DNA from: Actinomadura physcomitrii
GTDB lineage: Bacteria; Actinomycetota; Actinomycetes; Streptosporangiales; Streptosporangiaceae
DNA length: 64,000 nt
NCBI RefSeq assembly: GCF_008923205.2
Contig: NZ_WBMS02000005.1
Span: 242,154-306,153 of the forward strand
Direction of reading: 5' to 3'
The notes beneath the pieces were generated by a model, which was not told where the DNA came from, searched no databases, and was given only the letters and a program-made list of their open reading frames with translations. Both the position numbers and the translations under genes were made by a program. Numbering within the stretch: the first letter of the stretch is position 1; every line of letters starts with the position of its first letter. Positions 17,896 through 26,476 of the stretch are shown here, in pieces.

Positions 17896-18214
17896 GGGGC
17901 CTCCCGGGGTCGGCGGCCTGTTCCTGCCGCCATCCTCCCGCAACTATTGGCAGTGCGTCAATAAACGTGGTCGCGCCGTGGGCGGCGGTCCGGCCGCGGG
18001 CGCCGCGTCCCGTCCCGGCCGCGCCACGGCACCCGGCCTGCACGGAATCGTCGTTAGATATGGCCGTAACACACGAAATGATGCACTACGGCGGGCCGGT
18101 GATGGCACAATCGAGGCTTCTGACAACCCCCGAGGGCAGTGGGACCGCCGGTGCGGCGCCGTGACGGCGGCCGGCCGGGCCGCCCACGCGCTCCGCGAGA
18201 AAGGTCCCAGCCCC
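17896..18214. other. Divergent intergenic region, 319 bp
   Basis: Gap between the DUF2236 gene (minus) and the small Trp-rich protein (plus). It holds the TATTG/CAATA palindrome near the DUF2236 start and, around 18105-18110, a CACAAT that could be a -10 box for the plus-strand gene. No convincing small gene was seen. Confidence 0.6.
17945..17963 (-). promoter_or_regulatory. Candidate operator/promoter of the DUF2236 gene
   Basis: Inverted repeat TATTG-N9-CAATA, 50 bp upstream of the GTG, with one further matching pair inside. On the minus strand it contains TTGACG, a near-consensus -35. DUF2236 genes are often controlled by TetR proteins; no adjacent regulator gene is present here. Confidence 0.4.
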
Positions 18215-18574
18215 GTGGCCATCCGCGACAAGATGCGCGCCAACGCGGCCCACGTCCTGCAGCCGGGCGAGAACGTCCAGGCCGTCTTCGGAGCCCAGAC
18301 GACGAGCCAGTACTTCGCGCTGCTGTCGTACTGGATCATCCTGTTCACCAACGCCTACCGGGTCGTGGTGGTCACCGACCGGCGCATCCTGGTGTGCCGG
18401 TCCGGGCGGCTGCGCACGACCCCGGTCAACGAGGTGCTGCGCGAGCTGCCCCGGCACATCCGGATCGGCCCGCCGTCGGGCCTGTGGTGGCGCTGCGACT
18501 CGCTCGGCGAGCGCCTCTACGTGCACAAGCGGTTCCACAAGGACGTCAACGCGGCCGACGGCGTCACCGCCTGA
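18215..18574 (+). CDS. Small PH-like protein of unknown function
   Basis: 119 residues from the GTG at 18215 (SD GAGAAAGG upstream). It reads as a bacterial PH-like/YdjZ-type domain: NAAHVLQPGENVQAVFGAQT, a hydrophobic strand or helix ALLSYWIILFTNAYRVVVVTDRRILV, then GRLRTTPVNEVLRELPR. The VVVTDRRILV element is typical of these domains. Membrane association is possible. The frame is open far upstream, but that part lacks coding character. Confidence 0.65.
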   Translation: MAIRDKMRANAAHVLQPGENVQAVFGAQTTSQYFALLSYWIILFTNAYRVVVVTDRRILVCRSGRLRTTPVNEVLRELPRHIRIGPPSGLWWRCDSLGERLYVHKRFHKDVNAADGVTA

Positions 18575-18597
18575 TCTCCCGCGCCCGCGACGGCCGA

Positions 18598-18629
18598 GCG
18601 CCCTCCCCGCACGCCCGCGGGGAGGGCGC
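18598..18629. terminator. Bidirectional hairpin between convergent genes
   Basis: Perfect 13-bp arms (GCGCCCTCCCCGC and GCGGGGAGGGCGC), loop ACGCCC, between the PH-like gene (ends 18574) and the hydrolase (ends 18672, opposite strand). Confidence 0.85.
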
Positions 18630-18671
18630 CGCCGTCCCCGGGCCCCTTCGGGCCGCCGGCATCGCCCCGGT

Positions 18672-19688
18672 TCAGGGCGCCGCCGCCAGGATCGCGTCCG
18701 CCACCTGCCCGGGATGCGACACCAGCGACAGGTGGCGCGCCCCGGGGATGATCACGGGGGAAGGGGCGCCGATCCGCCGCGCCGTCTCGGACGGCGACCG
18801 GCGCGAGAACACGTCGTCGTCCGCCCCGAAGACCACCGCCTTGGGCGCCCGGAGCCGCGCCAGCTCCGCCACCCGGCCCTTCGGCAGCCCCACGACGGCC
18901 TGCATCCGCCACAGCGCGTCCTCCGCGCCCGGCATCTGGAACGGGCGCCGCCACTGCTCCACGCCCGCCTCGGAGAGCCGCGGGCACGCCGGGCCGCACT
19001 GCGCCCGGTAGATCGTCCGGATCGCCCAGTCGGACCGGACGACCAGCCGGGTCACCGTCGTGCGGTACGGGTCGCGCAGCACCGACCGCAGCTTGTCGGC
19101 GCCCTCGCCGGCGCCGGTGTCGAGGGCGTCGCCGTCCAGGAGCACCAGCCCGGCCGCCCGCCCCGGCGCCTTCAGCGCCGCCGCCGCGATCACCCCGGCG
19201 CCGCTGGAGTGCCCCACCAGCGTCGCCCGGTCCAGGCGCAGCGCGTCCAGGAACCCCAGCAGCTGCGCGGCCTGGCGCGCGGCGTCGAACGGGCCGCGCC
19301 GCTCGCTGTACCCCCAGCCGGTCAGGTCCAGCGCGTACACGCGGTGCCGGGCGGCCAGCAGCGGCGCCACCCGCGACCAGGTGTCGGCGGACTCGAACGC
19401 GCCGTGCACCAGCACCACCGGCGTCCCCCGCGCCCCCCACTCGCGGTACCTGGTCCGCACGCCGTCCGCCTCGGTGAACAGCGCACCGGCCGGGGCCTTC
19501 GCCCGGCCCGCCGTCGCCGCGTTGTAGGCGAACGAGAACACCGTGACCGCCGCGAGCAGCGCCACCGCGACGATCAGGAGCCGCCGCCCCCATCTGCGCA
19601 GCCGCGGGCGGCGGCGCCCGGCGGGCTCGGGCGCCGGGACGGCGGTCGCGCCGGACGGCGGCGCGGGCGGATCGGGCACGGCGGTCAT
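18672..19688 (-). CDS. Membrane-anchored alpha/beta hydrolase
   Basis: 338-residue serine hydrolase with one N-terminal membrane helix (about 37-54) after a Pro/Arg-rich cytosolic segment, so the catalytic domain is probably outside. Motifs: oxyanion VLVHGAFES (93-100), nucleophile elbow GHSSG (Ser161), acid in FGADDDVF, and catalytic His in GARHLSLVSHPG. The ATG at 19688 has SD GGAGGAG; the frame is open to 19763. The substrate is unknown (esters or epoxides are typical). It is divergent from an ABC export operon. Confidence 0.85.
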   Translation of the reverse strand: MTAVPDPPAPPSGATAVPAPEPAGRRRPRLRRWGRRLLIVAVALLAAVTVFSFAYNAATAGRAKAPAGALFTEADGVRTRYREWGARGTPVVLVHGAFESADTWSRVAPLLAARHRVYALDLTGWGYSERRGPFDAARQAAQLLGFLDALRLDRATLVGHSSGAGVIAAAALKAPGRAAGLVLLDGDALDTGAGEGADKLRSVLRDPYRTTVTRLVVRSDWAIRTIYRAQCGPACPRLSEAGVEQWRRPFQMPGAEDALWRMQAVVGLPKGRVAELARLRAPKAVVFGADDDVFSRRSPSETARRIGAPSPVIIPGARHLSLVSHPGQVADAILAAAP

Positions 19689-19755
19689 CGCACTCCTCCA
19701 GGGGGTCCCGCTCATCCTCCCCGGAACGCGCCCGCTCAGGCGTCCGGCGCCGGGA

Positions 19756-19763
19756 GTGATCAC
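19756..19763. promoter_or_regulatory. GTGATCAC palindrome in a divergent intergenic region
   Basis: 8-bp perfect palindrome sharing the GTGATC half-site with 19875-19888, 112 bp away. Both lie between the hydrolase and the ABC operon and may bind the same regulator. Confidence 0.3.
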
Positions 19764-19874
19764 GGCTGCTCCCCGCGCGGTAGGCGCGGGCCGTCCCCGG
19801 CCGCCGATCCCCTACCGGAGGTGGAGACGCATCGGCTCACGGGAGGATCCGTGCCGGCCGCCCGGCGCGCTACT

Positions 19875-19888
19875 GTGATCCCGATCAC
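19875..19888 (+). promoter_or_regulatory. Palindrome GTGATC-CC-GATCAC before the ABC operon
   Basis: 14-bp perfect inverted repeat 27 bp upstream of the ATPase ATG, overlapping TACTGT (19871-19876), a possible -10 box. It is a good candidate operator; the regulator is unknown. Confidence 0.45.
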
Positions 19889-19914
19889 TGGAACCGACCC
19901 CCGGGGACGCGCGC

Positions 19915-20928
19915 ATGATCGAGGCCGAGCACCTCACCAAGCGGTACGGCGACAAGACCGCCGTGGACGACCTGTCCTTCACCGTCGTGCCCGGGCGGGT
20001 GACGGGCTTCCTCGGCCCGAACGGCGCCGGGAAGTCGACGACCATGCGGCTGCTGCTCGGGCTGGACCGGCCCACCCGCGGCGACGCCCGCATCGCCGGC
20101 CGCCACTACCGCGACCTGCCCGCGCCGATGCGGGTGGTCGGCGCGCTGCTGGAGGCCCGCGCCGTGCACACCGGCCGCAGCGCCTACAACCACCTGCTGT
20201 GCCTGGCGCAGACGCAGGGCATCGGACGCCGGCGCGTCGACGAGGTCGCCGACCTCGTCGGCCTCACCGACGTCGCCCGCAAGCGCGCCGGCGGGTTCTC
20301 CCTCGGCATGGGGCAGCGGCTCGGCATCGCCGCCGCGCTGCTCGGCGACCCGTCCGTGCTGATCCTGGACGAGCCCGTCAACGGCCTGGACCCCGAGGGC
20401 ATCGTCTGGATCCGCACCCTCATGCAGCGGCTCGCCGCGCAGGGCCGCACCGTGTTCGTCTCCAGCCACCTGATGAACGAGATGGCCGTCACCGCCGACC
20501 ACCTCATCGTCATCGGCCGGGGCCGGCTCATCGCCGACTGCTCCACCGAGGAGTTCATCGAGCGCAGCACCGAGAAGATGGTGATCGTCCGCAGCCCCGA
20601 CGCGGCCCGGCTCGCCGACGTGCTCGCCGCCGAGGGCGCCAAGGTCGCCCCCGACGGCGACACCGCGCTCACCGTCACCCACATGGAGGCGCCCCGGGTC
20701 GGGGAGCTCGCCGCCGCCGAGCGCATCGTCCTGCACGAGCTGACGCCCCGCCGCGGCTCCCTCGAGGCCGCGTTCATGGAGCTCACCCGCGACAGCGTCG
20801 AGTACGGCGCCGCGGCCGGGCCGGACGCGGCGGCCGTACCGCCGCCCGCGCCGCCGGGCGCCCCGCCCGCGCGGGGCGCCGGAACCGCGCCGGACGCCGC
20901 GCCCGCGGAACAGGGGGAGAACCGATGA
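19915..20928 (+). CDS. ABC-2 type exporter ATPase
   Basis: 337-residue ATPase of the DrrA/CcmA-like exporter class. Walker A GPNGAGKST (about 38-46), signature FSLGMGQRLG (degenerate LSGGQ), Walker B LILDEPVNGLD and H-loop SSH are intact. A C-terminal Pro/Ala-rich tail of about 35 residues follows the domain. It overlaps the permease start by 4 bp (ATGA), so the two form one exporter. The substrate cannot be told; drug, lipid or peptide export is usual for this class. Confidence 0.9.
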   Translation: MIEAEHLTKRYGDKTAVDDLSFTVVPGRVTGFLGPNGAGKSTTMRLLLGLDRPTRGDARIAGRHYRDLPAPMRVVGALLEARAVHTGRSAYNHLLCLAQTQGIGRRRVDEVADLVGLTDVARKRAGGFSLGMGQRLGIAAALLGDPSVLILDEPVNGLDPEGIVWIRTLMQRLAAQGRTVFVSSHLMNEMAVTADHLIVIGRGRLIADCSTEEFIERSTEKMVIVRSPDAARLADVLAAEGAKVAPDGDTALTVTHMEAPRVGELAAAERIVLHELTPRRGSLEAAFMELTRDSVEYGAAAGPDAAAVPPPAPPGAPPARGAGTAPDAAPAEQGENR

Positions 20929-21767
20929 CCGCCGCCGACGCGCCCGCCCGCACGCCCGCGAGCGACCCCGGCGCGTTCGCCCGCCCCGGCTTCGGCCGGC
21001 TGCTGATCGCCGAATGGACCAAGATCCGCTCGGTCCGCTCCACGCTGTGGTCGCTCATCCTGCTGGTGCTGCTCGACCTCGGCTTCACCGCGCTGTTCAT
21101 GGGCCTGACCGTCGGCCAGTGGGACAAGACCGACGCCGGCGACCGCGCGCAGATCGCCGCCGACCCCGTCTCCGCCATCCTCGGCAGCGGCTTCTTCCTC
21201 AGCCAGCTGACCGTCTGCGTCCTCGGCGTGCTGGTCATCGCCTCGGAGTACTCCACCGGCATGATCCGCGCCAGCCTGCTCGCCGTGCCGCGCCGGCTGC
21301 CGATGCTGTGGGCCAAGGCCGTGGTGTTCGGGCTGATCGTCCTCGTCCTCGGCGTCGTGGTGTCGTTCGTGTCGTTCTTCATCGGCGCGGCGATCCTCGG
21401 CGGCAAGGTGCACGTGGCGCTCGGCGACCCGGGCGTGCTGCGGGCCGTCGTCGGCGGCGGCCTCTACCTGGCGATGCTCGGGCTGTTCGCGCTCGCGATC
21501 GGCGCGATCGTCCGGCACCCCGCCGGCGGCATCACCGGCGTCATCGGCTTCGTGCTGGTGCTCGCGCCGCTCGCCGCGCTGCTGCCCGGCAGCCTCGGCG
21601 ACCACGTGCACGCCTACCTGCCGTCCGAGGCCGGGCAGCTGATCGCCAAGGCGCACCAGGGCAAGGACGACCTGCTCACCCCCTGGCAGGGGTACGCGGT
21701 GTTCGCCGCGTGGACGGCCGCGCTGATGGCCCTCGCCGCGTTCCTGCTCAGGCGCCGCGACGCCTGA
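20925..21767 (+). CDS. ABC-2 type exporter permease
   Basis: 280-residue integral membrane protein with six predicted helices (first about 41-60, last near 258-276). It begins in RLLIAEWTKIRSVRSTLWSL, the typical N-terminal signature of permeases paired with DrrA-like ATPases, and has EYSTGMIRASLLAVPRR after helix 2. It is translationally coupled to the ATPase. Confidence 0.9.
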   Translation: MTAADAPARTPASDPGAFARPGFGRLLIAEWTKIRSVRSTLWSLILLVLLDLGFTALFMGLTVGQWDKTDAGDRAQIAADPVSAILGSGFFLSQLTVCVLGVLVIASEYSTGMIRASLLAVPRRLPMLWAKAVVFGLIVLVLGVVVSFVSFFIGAAILGGKVHVALGDPGVLRAVVGGGLYLAMLGLFALAIGAIVRHPAGGITGVIGFVLVLAPLAALLPGSLGDHVHAYLPSEAGQLIAKAHQGKDDLLTPWQGYAVFAAWTAALMALAAFLLRRRDA

Positions 21768-21801
21768 CGCCCCACGACGCCGCCGCCCCGGCCCCGGGCG
21801 G

Positions 21802-22191
21802 TCAGCCGCCCGGGTCCAGGGCCGTGCGGAACCACACCACCTTCCCGCCGGCGGTCCGGTGCCAGCCGCGCGCCACCGACAGCGCCTGTACCAGCAGCAG
21901 CCCGTAGCCGTGCTCGTCCCAGGCGCCGGGGGAGCGGTGGCGCGGCGGCCGCGGGTCGGCGTCCGACACCTCGCAGCGCAGCGTCCCGGCCGCCGTGTCG
22001 GCCTCCAGCCGCAGATGCACGGGCGGGCGGCCGTGCGTGAGCGCGTTGGCGAGCAGTTCGTCGGCCAGCAGCAGCACCACGTCCGCGCCCGCGGCGTGGC
22101 CCCACTCGCGCAGCACCTCGCGGATCCGGACGCGGGCTGCGGCGACCTGCGCGGGGTCGTCGGGGACCGGCCACCCCGTGGTGGTGCGCAC
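21802..22191 (-). CDS. Anti-sigma-factor-like ATP-binding protein (HATPase)
   Basis: 129-residue stand-alone histidine-kinase-type ATPase of the RsbW/SpoIIAB class, abundant in actinobacteria as serine kinases or anti-sigma factors. N-box DELLANALTHG and G1 box VSDADPRPP are clear, followed by the GYGLLLVQALS box. The GTG at 22191 has SD AGAGGTGAG. No anti-anti-sigma or sigma gene is adjacent. Confidence 0.85.
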   Translation of the reverse strand: MRTTTGWPVPDDPAQVAAARVRIREVLREWGHAAGADVVLLLADELLANALTHGRPPVHLRLEADTAAGTLRCEVSDADPRPPRHRSPGAWDEHGYGLLLVQALSVARGWHRTAGGKVVWFRTALDPGG

Positions 22192-22495
22192 GGTCTCACC
22201 TCTGGACGGCGGTGGGAGGGGGAGCGGGCGCCGCCGCGGGCGGGGCGGCCCTGCGGGCCCGGCGCCGCCGCGCGGGGGGAGACGGCCGCCGTGATCCGGT
22301 ATCGCCACGGTAGCGCCGCCGCGTCCGGGACGGCCGGAAAGTTCCGGAACCCGCACCGCCGGGTCAGGTGTCCATCGCCCGCGCCGCCCCTTTCGCCCCG
22401 GCACCCGCCGTCGCCGCGACCGTTGCATCGTGCAAAGGTCCGGAGCTACCCTGTTGGTCAGATGCTTTAAGCAAATGACCAACAGGGGAGGCGGG
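22192..22495. other. Divergent intergenic region with TetR operator, 304 bp
   Basis: Gap between the ATP-binding protein gene (minus) and the tetR gene (plus). The right end holds the 35-bp palindrome; the left part is GC-rich with no convincing gene or promoter. Confidence 0.7.
22451..22485 (+). promoter_or_regulatory. 35-bp concentric palindrome, TetR operator
   Basis: Outer arms CTGTTGGTCA (22451-22460) and TGACCAACAG (22476-22485) are perfect. Inside, TGCTT-T-AAGCA (22463-22473) is a second perfect palindrome on the same centre (22468). 15 of 17 base pairs match. It lies 10 bp before the tetR ATG at 22496, so the regulator probably represses itself and the ABC genes. Confidence 0.85.
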
Positions 22496-23155
22496 ATGGC
22501 GTCCGGCGAGGTGCCGACGCGGGTGCGGCTGCTGGAGGCGGCCGTCGCGGTGATGGCCGAGGGGGGCTGGGCGGCGGTGACCTCGCGCGCCGTCGCCGAG
22601 CGCGCGCAGGCCAACAACGCGCTCGTGCACTACTACTTCGGCTCGGTGGACGCGCTGCGCCGCGCGGCGGTGATGCACGGGATCGAGGCGGAGCTGGAGG
22701 GCCCGGTCACCGCGATCCTGCAGGCCCCCGACGTCCTCGACGGCGTCGTCGAGGCCGTCGCCGGGCTCGCCGCCCGCGGCGCCGCGAGCCCGGGGCAGCG
22801 GGTCATGGCCGAGGCGCTGGTGGCCGGGCTGCGCGACGCGGAACTGCGCGAGCAGAGCGCCGTGCAGGTGCGGATGTTCCGCGACCTGCTGGCGTCCCGG
22901 CTCGCTGCCGACCGCGACGCGGGACGGCTGCGCGCCGACGCCGACCCCGCCGCGCTGGCCGTCGTCATCACCGCGTTGCTGGACGGGCTGCTGCTGCACG
23001 CCGTGATGGACCCGCAGACCGACGCCGCCGGTTCGGCGGCGTCCCTCACCGCCTTGCTGCGCGCCGCCGCCCCCGCCCCGGACGGCGTGTCCGGCGAACC
23101 GACCGGCCGTCCCCCGGCCGACGAAGGAGACGATGACGATGCGGCACGGCAGTGA
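22496..23155 (+). CDS. TetR family regulator of the following ABC genes
   Basis: 219 residues. The N-terminal HTH (RVRLLEAAVAVMAEGGWAAV, SRAVAERAQANNALVHYYFGSVDAL) is canonical TetR; the ligand-binding part is all-alpha. The start ATG 22496 has SD GGGGAGG; an earlier ATG at 22475 would sit inside the operator. The gene overlaps the next one by 23 bp, so regulator and transporter form one operon. Confidence 0.9.
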   Translation: MASGEVPTRVRLLEAAVAVMAEGGWAAVTSRAVAERAQANNALVHYYFGSVDALRRAAVMHGIEAELEGPVTAILQAPDVLDGVVEAVAGLAARGAASPGQRVMAEALVAGLRDAELREQSAVQVRMFRDLLASRLAADRDAGRLRADADPAALAVVITALLDGLLLHAVMDPQTDAAGSAASLTALLRAAAPAPDGVSGEPTGRPPADEGDDDDAARQ

Positions 23156-23927
23156 ACGGGCCCCGGCGTCCGCGCGGGACGGCGCGCCCGAGCCCGCGCC
23201 CGGACCGGACGGCGCGCGGGAACGCGCGGCGGTCCTGCTGCGCGGGGCGTCCAAGACCTACGGCAAGGGCCACGCCGCGGTGCACGCGCTGCGCGAGGCG
23301 GACCTGGAGGTCCCCGAGGGTGAGCTGGTGGTGCTGCTCGGCCCGTCCGGGTCCGGCAAGACGACCCTGCTGAACCTCATCGGCGGCATCGAGCCGCCCA
23401 CCGCCGGGCAGGTCGTCGCGGGCGGCCGCGACATCTCCCGGCTCGACGAGGACGGCCGCACCGCCTACCGGCGCGACACCGTCGGGTTCGTGTTCCAGTT
23501 CTTCAACCTCGTGCCGTCGCTGACCGCGCTGGAGAACGTCCGGCTCGTCGCCGAGCTCACCGGCCGCGGCGACCGCGAGCGGTCCGCCGCCGCGCTCGCC
23601 GCCGTCGGCCTCGCCGAGCGCGGCGGGCGCTTCCCCGCGCAGCTGTCGGGCGGCGAGCAGCAGCGTGTCGCGATCGCCCGCGCCATCGCCAAGGACCCGG
23701 CGCTGCTGCTGTGCGACGAGCCGACCGGCGCCCTCGACCTGGACACCGGGCGCGGCGTCCTGCGCGTGCTGCAGGACCTCAACGGCGAGGGACGCACCGT
23801 CATGGTCGTCACCCACAACGCCGCGATCGCGTCGATGGCGCACCGCGTCGTGCGGATGCGGTCGGGCCGGATCGTCGAGGTCGCCCGCAACGCCGCGCCC
23901 GCGCCCGCCGAGGAGGTGACCTGGTGA
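23133..23927 (+). CDS. ABC transporter ATPase, LolD/MacB type
   Basis: 264 residues. A disordered N-terminal tail of about 35 residues precedes Walker A GPSGSGKTT (about 70-78), Q-loop FQFFNLVPSLTALENV, signature LSGGEQQRVAIARA, Walker B LLLCDEPTGALD and the H-loop VTHN. This subtype pairs with FtsX/MacB permeases, here the next gene (4-bp GTGA overlap). Confidence 0.93.
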   Translation: MTMRHGSERAPASARDGAPEPAPGPDGARERAAVLLRGASKTYGKGHAAVHALREADLEVPEGELVVLLGPSGSGKTTLLNLIGGIEPPTAGQVVAGGRDISRLDEDGRTAYRRDTVGFVFQFFNLVPSLTALENVRLVAELTGRGDRERSAAALAAVGLAERGGRFPAQLSGGEQQRVAIARAIAKDPALLLCDEPTGALDLDTGRGVLRVLQDLNGEGRTVMVVTHNAAIASMAHRVVRMRSGRIVEVARNAAPAPAEEVTW

Positions 23928-26332
23928 GCGTGCTGACCGTCAAGCTCCGCCGGGACCTGCGGCGCCGCCCCGCCCAGCTGGTGTCGGTGGTGGTGCTGGT
24001 GATGCTCGGCGTCGCGCTGTTCGGCGCGTCCTACGACGCCTACAGGAACCTCGACTCCGGGTACCAGCGGCTGTTCGAGCGGTACCGGTTCGCCGACCTG
24101 ACGCTGTCGGGCGGCGACACCGCCGCGATCGCCGCAGCCGCCGCGGCCGAGCCCGGCGTGGCCGCGACGGCCGCCCGCACCGTCGCCGACGTGCCGATGC
24201 GCATGCCGGACGGCGGCACCTTCGTCGGCCGCGTCATCGGCATGCCCGCCGGGTCGCAGCCCGCCGTCGACAAGGTCCAGGTGCTCCGCGGCCGCTACCT
24301 GGACGCGTCCGCGCCGGCGGGCGTCCTCGCCGAGAAGCACGTCGCCGACCACGCCCGCCTGCGCCCCGGCGCGCGGGTCGCGGTGTGGCACGGCGGCGCC
24401 TGGCAGCCGCTGGAGGTGCGCGGCACCGCCTCGTCCACCGAGTACCTGTGGCCCGCCGCGAGCCGCCAGGACGCGCTGCCCGCGCCCGGCTCGTTCGGCG
24501 TGCTGTTCGTCGCCGAGCCGCTCGCCGAGCGGATCGCCGGGACGTCCGCGCCCAACCAGGTCGCCGTCTACTACACCGCCGCCGGACGCCGCCACACCGG
24601 CTGGCTCGACGCCGCGCTCACCGCCGCCGCCCGCCGCCACGGCGCCGGCGCCGCCGTCACCCGCGCCGACCAGCCCGGCAACGCCACCCTCGCCGAGGAC
24701 ATCAAGGGATTCGCCGAACTCGCCGTGCTGTTCCCGCTGCTGTTCCTCGCCGCCGCCGGCGTCGCGGTGTACGTGGTGCTGGCCCGCCGGGTCGCCCGCG
24801 ACCGCGTCGTCATCGGCACGCTGCGCGCCAGCGGCTTCCGCCGCCGCACCCTCGTCGGGCACTACCTGGCGACCGGCCTGGCCGCCGGGCTCGCCGGCGC
24901 GGTTCCCGGCGCCGCCGCCGGCGTGCTGCTGGCCGGCACCGTCACCCGGCTCTACGGCGAAGCGATCGGCCTGCCGGAGACGTTCGTGTCCGTGCGGGCC
25001 GCGACCGTCGCCGCCGGGCTGGGATACGGGCTCGCGGCCGGTGCGCTCGCCGCGCTCGCGCCGGCGCTGTCGGCCGCGCGGGTCCCGCCCGCCGAGGCGA
25101 TGCGCGGCATCGTCCCCTCCGCCGGCGGGCGCGGCGCCCTCGCCCGCCTCGGACGGCTGGGCCGCATCGGGCGCCTCCGCCGCGTCGGGCGCGCCGTCCC
25201 CGCGGGCGCGTGGCTGGTGCTGCGCGGCCCGTCCCGCCAGTTCCGCCGCACCGTCTACACCATGAGCGGCGTGGTCCTCGCGCTCGTGCTCATCCTGGTG
25301 TCGTGGGGGATGCTCGACTCCTCCAAGGCGACGGTGTCGCGGCAGTTCGACCAGGTGCAGCGGCAGGACGCCGAACTGACCCTCGCCGGGCCCGCCGGCC
25401 CCGCCGCCCTCGCGGCGCTGGCCACCGTCCCCGGCATCCGCGCCGCCGAGCCGTCCGCGCAGGTCCAGGCCACCGTCACCGCCGGCGGGAAGGCGTACTC
25501 CACCGCGCTGGTCGGGTACCGCCCCGGCACCGCGATGCACCGGTTCCTCACGCCCGGCGGCGGCGCCCGAGCCCTGCCGGCGCGCGGCGTGCTGCTCGGC
25601 CGGGCGATGCGCGGGCGCCTCGGCGTCACCGCCGGCGACCGCGTGACCCTCCGGCTGCCCGGCGGCCGCACCGCCGCCACGACCGTCGCCGGGTTCGTCG
25701 ACGAACCCCTCGGCACCTACGCCTACACCTCGCTCGCCCAGGTCGACGCCTGGGCGCCCGCCGGCGGCGCCCAAGGGAGCTCGGGTCGCCGCGACACCGC
25801 GCTCGTCCGGTTCGCCCCCGGCGCCGACCGCGCCGCCGCCGAGCACGCCCTGTCGGCCCGTCCCGGCGTCGTCGCCTGCACCGACGCGCACGCGCTCAGG
25901 CGCACCATGGACGGCTACATGAAGCTGTTCTACGTGTTCGTCGCCGTCATGCTGGCCTTCGGCGGGCTGCTCGCCTTCACCGTCCTGTTCGCCACCCTGT
26001 CGGTGAACCTCGCCGAACGCGGCACCGAACTGGCCACCCTGCGCGCCTCCGGCGTCGGCCGTCGCCGGCTCGCCCGGCTCGTCACCACCGAGAACCTCCT
26101 GGCCGTCGCGGTCGGCGCCGTCCCCGGGCTGATCCTCGGACGGCTCGCGACCGGCGCGTTCCTCGGCGCGTTCAACAGCGACCTGATGGCCTTCCACACC
26201 GACATCAGGCCCGCCACGCTCGCCTGGTCGGCGCTCGCCGTCCTCGCGGTCGCGTTCCTCGCGCAGCGCCCGGGCCTGCGCGCCCTCGCCCGGCAGAACC
26301 TGGGCGCCCTCGTCCGGGAGCGCTCGGGCTGA
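23924..26332 (+). CDS. FtsX/MacB family ABC permease
   Basis: 802-residue permease with the fused double-FtsX layout: an N-terminal helix, a MacB-like extracytoplasmic domain (about 45-240), three helices, then a second copy starting near 425 (TVYTMSGVVLALVLILVSWG) with its own periplasmic domain and three terminal helices. Such MacB-type complexes move or extract lipids, peptides or lipoproteins without a classic translocation channel. GTG 23924 overlaps the ATPase stop. It ends a TetR-controlled operon. Confidence 0.9.
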   Translation: MSVLTVKLRRDLRRRPAQLVSVVVLVMLGVALFGASYDAYRNLDSGYQRLFERYRFADLTLSGGDTAAIAAAAAAEPGVAATAARTVADVPMRMPDGGTFVGRVIGMPAGSQPAVDKVQVLRGRYLDASAPAGVLAEKHVADHARLRPGARVAVWHGGAWQPLEVRGTASSTEYLWPAASRQDALPAPGSFGVLFVAEPLAERIAGTSAPNQVAVYYTAAGRRHTGWLDAALTAAARRHGAGAAVTRADQPGNATLAEDIKGFAELAVLFPLLFLAAAGVAVYVVLARRVARDRVVIGTLRASGFRRRTLVGHYLATGLAAGLAGAVPGAAAGVLLAGTVTRLYGEAIGLPETFVSVRAATVAAGLGYGLAAGALAALAPALSAARVPPAEAMRGIVPSAGGRGALARLGRLGRIGRLRRVGRAVPAGAWLVLRGPSRQFRRTVYTMSGVVLALVLILVSWGMLDSSKATVSRQFDQVQRQDAELTLAGPAGPAALAALATVPGIRAAEPSAQVQATVTAGGKAYSTALVGYRPGTAMHRFLTPGGGARALPARGVLLGRAMRGRLGVTAGDRVTLRLPGGRTAATTVAGFVDEPLGTYAYTSLAQVDAWAPAGGAQGSSGRRDTALVRFAPGADRAAAEHALSARPGVVACTDAHALRRTMDGYMKLFYVFVAVMLAFGGLLAFTVLFATLSVNLAERGTELATLRASGVGRRRLARLVTTENLLAVAVGAVPGLILGRLATGAFLGAFNSDLMAFHTDIRPATLAWSALAVLAVAFLAQRPGLRALARQNLGALVRERSG

Positions 26333-26456
26333 CCCGGCGCCGCGGTGCGATGGCGGCGTCCGAGGAACGATCACCGTGGCCCGGACCGGCGGCGCCTCCA
26401 TGGGGAGTCACCCCACCGGAAGCGCCGCCGCGCGGCACATGCCAGGACGACACCGT

Positions 26457-26474
26457 CCCGGCCGCCCGGCCGGG
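26457..26474 (-). terminator. Hairpin after the MFS gene
   Basis: CCCGGCCG-CC-CGGCCGGG, 2 bp beyond the MFS stop on the minus strand, in the 144-bp gap between convergent genes. It folds with a 4-nt loop. Confidence 0.6.
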
Positions 26475-26476
26475 GC

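Noticed and set aside
19915-21767. A proteasome or Tat link for the first ABC exporter
   Set aside because: Nothing in the sequence beyond rough proximity supports it.
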